Assembly (NCBI RefSeq): GCF_014698035.1
Contig: NZ_JACJSF010000050.1
Location: forward strand, 1-56,364
Direction: 5' to 3'
Length of the DNA stretch: 56,364 nucleotides
Source: Desmonostoc muscorum FACHB-395
GTDB lineage: Bacteria > Cyanobacteriota > Cyanobacteriia > Cyanobacteriales > Nostocaceae
Positions 52,125-56,364 of the stretch are shown one piece after another (position 1 is the stretch's first letter; every line of letters begins with the position of its first letter). The notes under the pieces are model-generated. The model did not search any database. It saw only the letters and a list, made by a program, of their open reading frames with translations, and had not been told where the DNA came from. The position numbers and the translations under genes are program-made.

Positions 52125-52358
52125 TTTATTTAGTAAATCTGCTGCCTTGATTGGAAGTTATTAAGCTTTTGTGTTACTTGGTAATGTCTCTGTTTTCCTT
52201 TCCTCAAATCCTACTAGCTAGGCAGTTACGAAGTAACTTAAAAATCTCGACCACCTGGTTATGGCAACTTCTGTTACATTCGTTGCACAATCCCAAAAAT
52301 ATCAGTATCAAAAATAGTTGATCTGCCAAATTGCCAAAAACTTCTTTTTGTGTATTTT

Positions 52359-52580
52359 AGGACTAGCCCTTTCAAGGTGACTCATAAAATCTCTTATTTT
52401 TCCTCAGCGCTACGCCAGTTGCTACAAGTAGGGGAACCCGCCCAACGCACTGGCTTCTCTGTGCCTCTGCGGTTTAAAAGTATTTTTTCTAACCACAGAG
52501 GCGCAGAGGACACAGAGTATAGAGCTTAAAGAGGAATCTATTTACCAAAATTTTTACGCACCTTGAAAGGGGTAGTCTTA
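52359..52580. mobile_element. MITE-like element, 22-bp inverted ends, TATTT flanks
   Basis: 222 bp. Ends begin TAGGACTAGCCCTTTCAAGG and, inverted, TAAGACTACCCCTTTCAAGG (20 of 22 across the full ends). TATTT occurs directly outside both ends (52354-52358, 52581-52585). The interior has the CTCTGTGCCTCTGCGG core and a nested palindromic segment (about 52411-52452, ending ACGCACTGGC). This occupies much of the 52125-52713 gap, which has no gene. Confidence 0.7.
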
Positions 52581-52713
52581 TATTTCGAAACTTCCAAATA
52601 AAAAAGTATCTAACTACTGATTGTGGGGTAAGCGTCTCGCCCGCCTGTAACACTTCACGCTATTCTTGATCAAACGTCAGCGAATAAGTTTATTGCAGCG
52701 AACTTTAAAAAGC

Positions 52714-53361
52714 ATGGGTGGCAAATTAATTGTATTTGAAGGGGTGGAAGGCTGCGGCAAAACCAGCCAAATGCAGCTTTGTTCTCAGTGGTTGGAAAAT
52801 CTGGGTGTTTCTGTGGTGGTCACTCGTGAACCAGGGGGAACAGAGTTAGGCTTACATCTTCGCCGCTTACTACTAGAGAAGGCGGAGGATAAACCAGTTG
52901 CAGAAGTGACAGAACTTTTATTGTATGCTGCTGACCGATCGCAACACGTGGAACAAGAACTTAAACCAAATCTCGCAGCAGGGAAATATATTTTATGCGA
53001 TCGCTACACTGACTCTACCATTGCCTACCAAGGATATGGTCGCGGTTTGAATATGAGTTTAATCAATCAGCTTAACTATATTGCCACTGCTGGCCTAGAG
53101 AGTGACTTAACTATTTGGCTAGATATCGATGTCGAAGTTGGACTAGCCCGCAAACGGGGAGATGGAGTCGGATTAGACCGCATTGAACAAGAAACAATCG
53201 CTTTTCATCGACGCGTTCAGCAAGGATACGCAGAGTTAGCAGCATCTTATCCTTCAAGAATTGTGCGGGTAGATGGCAGCTTGAGTAAAGAAGCTGTGCA
53301 ACAAGTAATTCAAGAAATTCTGCGCGTACATTTGAACCCGGATTTCTCACGCATAGTGTAG
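52714..53361 (+). CDS. tmk: thymidylate kinase with repeat-altered C-terminus
   Basis: 215 residues from ATG 52714 (MGGKLIVFEGVEGCGKTSQM, P-loop 10-18); a TTG at 52666 is less likely. Also seen: TREPGGTELGLHLR, LLYAADRSQHVE, LCDRYTDSTIAYQGYGRG (DRY) and the lid ARKRGDGVGLDRIE. It makes dTDP from dTMP. The last codons and stop come from a MITE inserted at 53337: removing the element and one copy of its TTGAA duplication restores CAT TTG AAG GGG TTC CCA TAG (HLKGFP stop) in place of HLNPDFSRIV stop. Confidence 0.92.
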   Translation: MGGKLIVFEGVEGCGKTSQMQLCSQWLENLGVSVVVTREPGGTELGLHLRRLLLEKAEDKPVAEVTELLLYAADRSQHVEQELKPNLAAGKYILCDRYTDSTIAYQGYGRGLNMSLINQLNYIATAGLESDLTIWLDIDVEVGLARKRGDGVGLDRIEQETIAFHRRVQQGYAELAASYPSRIVRVDGSLSKEAVQQVIQEILRVHLNPDFSRIV

Positions 53362-53465
53362 GCAGAGGGAGAAGAGGAGTGTGGGGAGTGTGGGGGGTAA
53401 GACTTCTTCTCCATCCTCCCACACCTCCCACACTCCTTGATTTCTCACTTGTGAGAAATCAAGGT
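53337..53465. mobile_element. MITE-like element, 'GGATTTCTCAC' family copy 2, in tmk end
   Basis: 129 bp, same ends and core as the copy at 51565-51701. Flanked by TTGAA on both sides (53332-53336 and 53466-53470). It supplies the current tmk stop codon (TAG at 53359-53361). Confidence 0.8.
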
Positions 53466-53739
53466 TGAAGGGGTTCCCATAGGTATATCTCAAATTTTGA
53501 AGTGTTTACTTAACTGTCTTAACTGTCCTTGCATCCTTGCTTTAAGCCTGAGAATATAAAAGACGTGGCATTTTCCGATTCTACACCCGAATTTAAGACC
53601 ATTGCATTGCTCACAAAAGCGTTGGCGCAGACTGCCGCAGGCATCGTTATTTTCAGGGGTCTAGCAAACCCACTACACTGAAACGAAGCTTAATTTGCCA
53701 TTTATATATTTCAATAGAAGCTTGGGAGGAAGAGTTTGT

Positions 53740-54246
53740 ATGAAATTTAAGTCTGTTTCCATAGGTATTGGTTTAAGCATTCTCAGTTTTTCAGTTAGTT
53801 CATTCCCACGGACTGTATTCAATTCACCACGAGTCCTTGCCCAAGAAGTTAGTTCTTCATGTCCTCTACCATCTGATATTGCCGTTACCTTCCTAAATTC
53901 TAAATGTAAAGAAGTCAAACTAGAGGAGCCTAAGACTTTTTATCGTTACTATAGTAACAGCGAGAATAGATATGGTAGGTATTTAACAACTGATAAATAC
54001 GAAACAAATGTAGAAGTAATTAGGAATTTAGCTCTTAATCAATCATGGGGCAATAAAGCCACTATGATTCAACCAGTTACTTTGCCGGCAGGAACGACAG
54101 TTTATCAAGGCATTGTTGCCCCTCAAACCCCCACTCAATGCTATCCTGGCGGTGGTCAACAGACTTTTATTAAAGATACAAGAGATCCAAACATTAAGTG
54201 GTCTGAGGGACAAAATATCATCGAAAAAGATTTTAGTTGTCCGTAA
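53740..54246 (+). CDS. secreted protein, possible NADase/toxin-like domain
   Basis: 168 residues from ATG 53740, preceded by GGGAGGAAGAG. Signal peptide (residues 1-33, cleaved near VLAQEV). The mature domain has paired cysteines (SSSCPLPSD, NSKCKEV, TQCYPGGG) and TFYRYYSNSENRYGRYLTTDKY ... TLPAGTTVYQGIVAPQ ... YPGGGQQTFI. The Y-R ... RYGRYLT ... PAGTTVY-G ... GGGxQ order resembles the TNT-type NAD-glycohydrolase/ADP-ribosyltransferase-like toxin domains of polymorphic secretions, but this is by eye only. The following gene starts 5 bp after the stop. Confidence 0.65.
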   Translation: MKFKSVSIGIGLSILSFSVSSFPRTVFNSPRVLAQEVSSSCPLPSDIAVTFLNSKCKEVKLEEPKTFYRYYSNSENRYGRYLTTDKYETNVEVIRNLALNQSWGNKATMIQPVTLPAGTTVYQGIVAPQTPTQCYPGGGQQTFIKDTRDPNIKWSEGQNIIEKDFSCP

Positions 54247-54251
54247 AAATC

Positions 54252-54542
54252 ATGGAAAACAAGACAGAAGAATTCATCAAATTGCTCGATAAAGCTCTTG
54301 AGATTGCCGAACAGATTCGTAGAGATAAACAACCAGAATTTAAACATTCAGAGCGTTTAAACAATCTGATCAGTGCCCTGGAATCTATTAAAAGTAAGAC
54401 GCTGATTGGTAAACTTGAAGCATCAGGAGGAATCTCAACCCTTGGGCTGGCTCGTGAAGTGGCTGATTGGATTGAGCCGTTAGATTCGCCATTATTAAAA
54501 GCTGTAGGTACGATAGAGGAATATTACCAAAAATATCTCTAA
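54252..54542 (+). CDS. small helical protein paired with secreted protein
   Basis: 96 residues from ATG 54252 (MENKTEEFIKLLDKALEIAE). No signal peptide, all-helical, ending ...IEPLDSPLLKAVGTIEEYYQ. Five bp after the upstream stop, so it is translationally linked to it. Could be a cytoplasmic immunity partner. No family recognised. Confidence 0.6.
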   Translation: MENKTEEFIKLLDKALEIAEQIRRDKQPEFKHSERLNNLISALESIKSKTLIGKLEASGGISTLGLAREVADWIEPLDSPLLKAVGTIEEYYQKYL

Positions 54543-54660
54543 ATACTACAGGCTTAATAAGTAAAGCGGATCGCCCTTTAGCCCAATGTCAACTCAGCTA
54601 TCGATATTCTTGCATATCAAGCTCTCTTTTTAAAACCTCATATTCATCAATCAGAATGTA

Positions 54661-54710
54661 AAAAAAAGCGATCGCTTCCTTAAACTTAAAGAGCGATCGC
54701 AATTTTTTAA
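54661..54710 (-). terminator. HIP1-based hairpin after DUF3386 gene
   Basis: AGCGATCGCT and GAGCGATCGC arms with A-rich left side and T-run right side, 15 bp beyond the stop of the DUF3386 gene. Confidence 0.45.
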
Positions 54711-54724
54711 CTACAAAATAGAGA

Positions 54725-55381
54725 TTAAGCAGCAACAGGTTCTAATAATTTGATGTCAGAGAAGATAAATTCCTGAATAGATATTTGTCCTGCTGTCTCG
54801 GTACGAATCTCCCGACGATTTAGGATAAAATAATCACCAACTTTTTCATATTCATCGACAAATTCGCTTCTACCGCCCTTTTGTTCCCCAGTTTTGGGGT
54901 CATGGTAAACAGAGTCATAGCGGTGGGACAAGTAGCCTTCCCCAGTGTCGTGGCTGCTAAAGGTGTCAATTGTCACGAAAGTACCGTGGATTAGACGGTG
55001 AACATGACACACTTCATTATTGCGGACTTTGTATTTATCGCCCTCAGCTTTACCACCCATTAAAAGCTCAACCGCACCAGTTTCGTCAGTTTTGCCATAG
55101 CTAAAGGTATTGGCGCTGTGGGTGTCTTCAAAGCTGCGGCGGACGCGGTGAATCGCTATCTCCCATGCTTGACCATGAATTGCTTTCTGGGCTGGCTCGT
55201 CATCTACATCCAAAACTTCGGCTTTCAGATTGGCAGTGATGATAACCTTGCCTGTAAATACTTTATCATCTTGCTTATAGGTAATATTTGCGGTATAACC
55301 GGGAAAATTCTTGTCCCAAGTATAGCGGTTCTCATAAGCAGCCCGGAAAAGTTCCTGAGCAGAGAGTTGTGTAACTGTCAT
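54725..55381 (-). CDS. DUF3386 family protein
   Basis: 218 residues. AQELFRAAYENRYTWDKNFPGY and the beta-rich rest (HRLIHGTFVTIDTFSSHDTGEGYLSHRYDSVY, LNRREIRTETAG) match DUF3386, a cyanobacteria/plant family of unknown function. It is soluble and divergent from the LuxR-type regulator. Confidence 0.88.
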   Translation of the reverse strand: MTVTQLSAQELFRAAYENRYTWDKNFPGYTANITYKQDDKVFTGKVIITANLKAEVLDVDDEPAQKAIHGQAWEIAIHRVRRSFEDTHSANTFSYGKTDETGAVELLMGGKAEGDKYKVRNNEVCHVHRLIHGTFVTIDTFSSHDTGEGYLSHRYDSVYHDPKTGEQKGGRSEFVDEYEKVGDYFILNRREIRTETAGQISIQEFIFSDIKLLEPVAA

Positions 55382-55482
55382 GTGCTTCTCCTAGTCGCTA
55401 CTGTAAATTAGCGTTTTAGTTTCGTTGGTATTAGCATAGAAGTAATTGTTGAGGCTTGGATAGTCCCCAACTGGGTACACTT

Positions 55483-56163
55483 ATGCTTATGGTTAATTCT
55501 CTCCACGCCATATTTCATGCGATCGCCAATGTTCGAAATGAGCAAGAATTAAGGCTAGCTCTCACGGATAAAATTGGTGAGCATTTTGGTGTGCAAAATT
55601 GGGGTATTTATCTCCTAGACGATCGGCCAACAGCCCAAATCGATGTTCAGGGTATTCCGGCAGTATGCTTAGAAAGTAATCCAGTCGGGCGCTACGTGGT
55701 TGAGCGTCACGCTCCCGCCCATGAGCAGTTATTATTATCACCAGGAGACTGGAAGCATTTTTGCTCGCGTTCCGATCACGAACACGTAATGACTGGGCCA
55801 ATTGTTTGCGATGGTCGTCTTGTAGGAACACTTAACTTGGCTCGTGATAAGGGAAATCCTGCTTTTAATGGCAACGATCTGGCTGATCTGAGTGCATTAT
55901 GCATCCATTTATCAGCAAAAATGGCGACTCTACGGACGACAAAACCACAAATATCCAATTCCCTTTTAGTAAGTCCTCTAACAGCGCGTGAGTTAGAAAT
56001 TGCCGAGTTAGTGGCGCAGGGGTTAACAAACTCAGAAATTGGGGAAAAACTTTGGATTACGCAAAATTCTGTCAAACAAGCTTTGAAGAGGATGTTTCGT
56101 AAGTTGAAGGTTTCGGCGCGTGCAGAAATGGTGGCAAAACTGCAAGATATCAAAGTTTCTTAG
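55483..56163 (+). CDS. GAF-LuxR transcriptional regulator
   Basis: 226 residues from ATG 55483 (55489 or TTG 55456 possible). GAF-like sensor domain (about 10-150, FGVQNWGIYLLDD, GPIVCDGRLVGTLNLARD) and a LuxR-type HTH (about 165-225, LTARELEIAELVAQGLTNSEIGEKLWITQNSVKQALKRM). It probably binds a small ligand or chromophore and controls transcription. Divergent from DUF3386 gene with a 101-bp intergenic region. Confidence 0.88.
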   Translation: MLMVNSLHAIFHAIANVRNEQELRLALTDKIGEHFGVQNWGIYLLDDRPTAQIDVQGIPAVCLESNPVGRYVVERHAPAHEQLLLSPGDWKHFCSRSDHEHVMTGPIVCDGRLVGTLNLARDKGNPAFNGNDLADLSALCIHLSAKMATLRTTKPQISNSLLVSPLTARELEIAELVAQGLTNSEIGEKLWITQNSVKQALKRMFRKLKVSARAEMVAKLQDIKVS

Positions 56164-56282
56164 AGGATGTTCGAAAAGTCTTCTTGTCGGTATCAAATAG
56201 TTCTTCATCGCTGGAGTTCTTTTCCTTATACTCCTGTTGACGATTTCTTTTTCTTTAATTCCTCCTAATTGTAAAAAACCTA

Positions 56283-56344
56283 CACCTGTCAGAGGGGGCA
56301 GGGGAGCAGGGGAGCAGGGGAGCAGGGGAGCAGGGGAGCAGGGG
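56283..56344. repeat. CAGGGGAG tandem repeat
   Basis: G-rich tandem units (GGGGAGCAG, 9 bp, about five copies) at the window end; typical of the intergenic repeats here. Confidence 0.8.
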
Positions 56345-56364
56345 ACTTGGGGACAAGAGGTGAG

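Overview
The window looks like chromosome of a heterocyst-forming, hormogonium-producing cyanobacterium of the genus Nostoc, close to Nostoc punctiforme. Reasons: very frequent HIP1 octamers (GCGATCGC), many heptamer-type tandem repeats (TAATGAC/CAATGAC, GGGGCAT-like) and small dispersed repeats, a heme oxygenase of the cyanobacterial HO-1 type, a hormogonium-polysaccharide-like locus, and a dynamin-like protein (33025-35106) that I recognise as an ortholog of the structurally characterised N. punctiforme BDLP, with K82 and D180 at the expected positions. I had no database; family names come from reading the translated sequences.

Layout. 0.3-9 kb: envelope and cell-wall genes (secreted repeat protein, GH10-like hydrolase, metallophosphoesterase, serine hydrolase divergent from an NlpC/P60 peptidase, GT2 glycosyltransferase, MFS transporter), then tRNA-Arg(ACG). 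9.2-14.6 kb: moaC and small conserved cyanobacterial proteins (DUF2795, 2TM, DUF3181, ABA4-like), a CobW-type GTPase and a TPR protein. 14.7-18 kb: a transposase remnant and a transporter-histidine kinase fusion. 18.3-27.8 kb: a hydantoinase/5-oxoprolinase pair, a MocR-type regulator with repeated candidate operator half-sites, a YgfZ-like protein, a DUF5331 protein, a 2Fe-2S protein and a cysteine synthase. 28-32.4 kb: a CHAT-NTPase-TPR protein (bacterial NLR-like architecture), a 21-bp tandem repeat and an orphan coiled-coil protein. 32.7-37.8 kb: a membrane-remodelling cluster: small membrane protein, BDLP, and a second dynamin-like GTPase carrying a C-terminal J domain. 38-40.9 kb: DUF305 lipoprotein, 1-Cys peroxiredoxin, membrane protein. 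41-48.2 kb: a minus-strand exopolysaccharide operon of five glycosyltransferases plus an O-antigen-ligase-like protein, matching my memory of hpsL-P. 48.6-56.2 kb: glmM, heme oxygenase, tmk, a possible secreted toxin with a small partner, a DUF3386 protein and a GAF-LuxR regulator.

The strongest non-gene signal is a dense set of non-autonomous mobile repeats. Several have terminal inverted repeats, and five copies have convincing flanking direct repeats. They are modular: the same GC-rich or 'CTCTGTG' core occurs inside elements with unrelated ends. They have changed protein termini (tmk), and heptamer repeats have entered a gene interior in frame (hydantoinase B). The most notable protein-level systems are the dynamin/dynamin-J pair, the CHAT-NTPase-TPR protein, the secreted-protein/small-protein pair at 53.7-54.5 kb and the transporter-kinase fusion.
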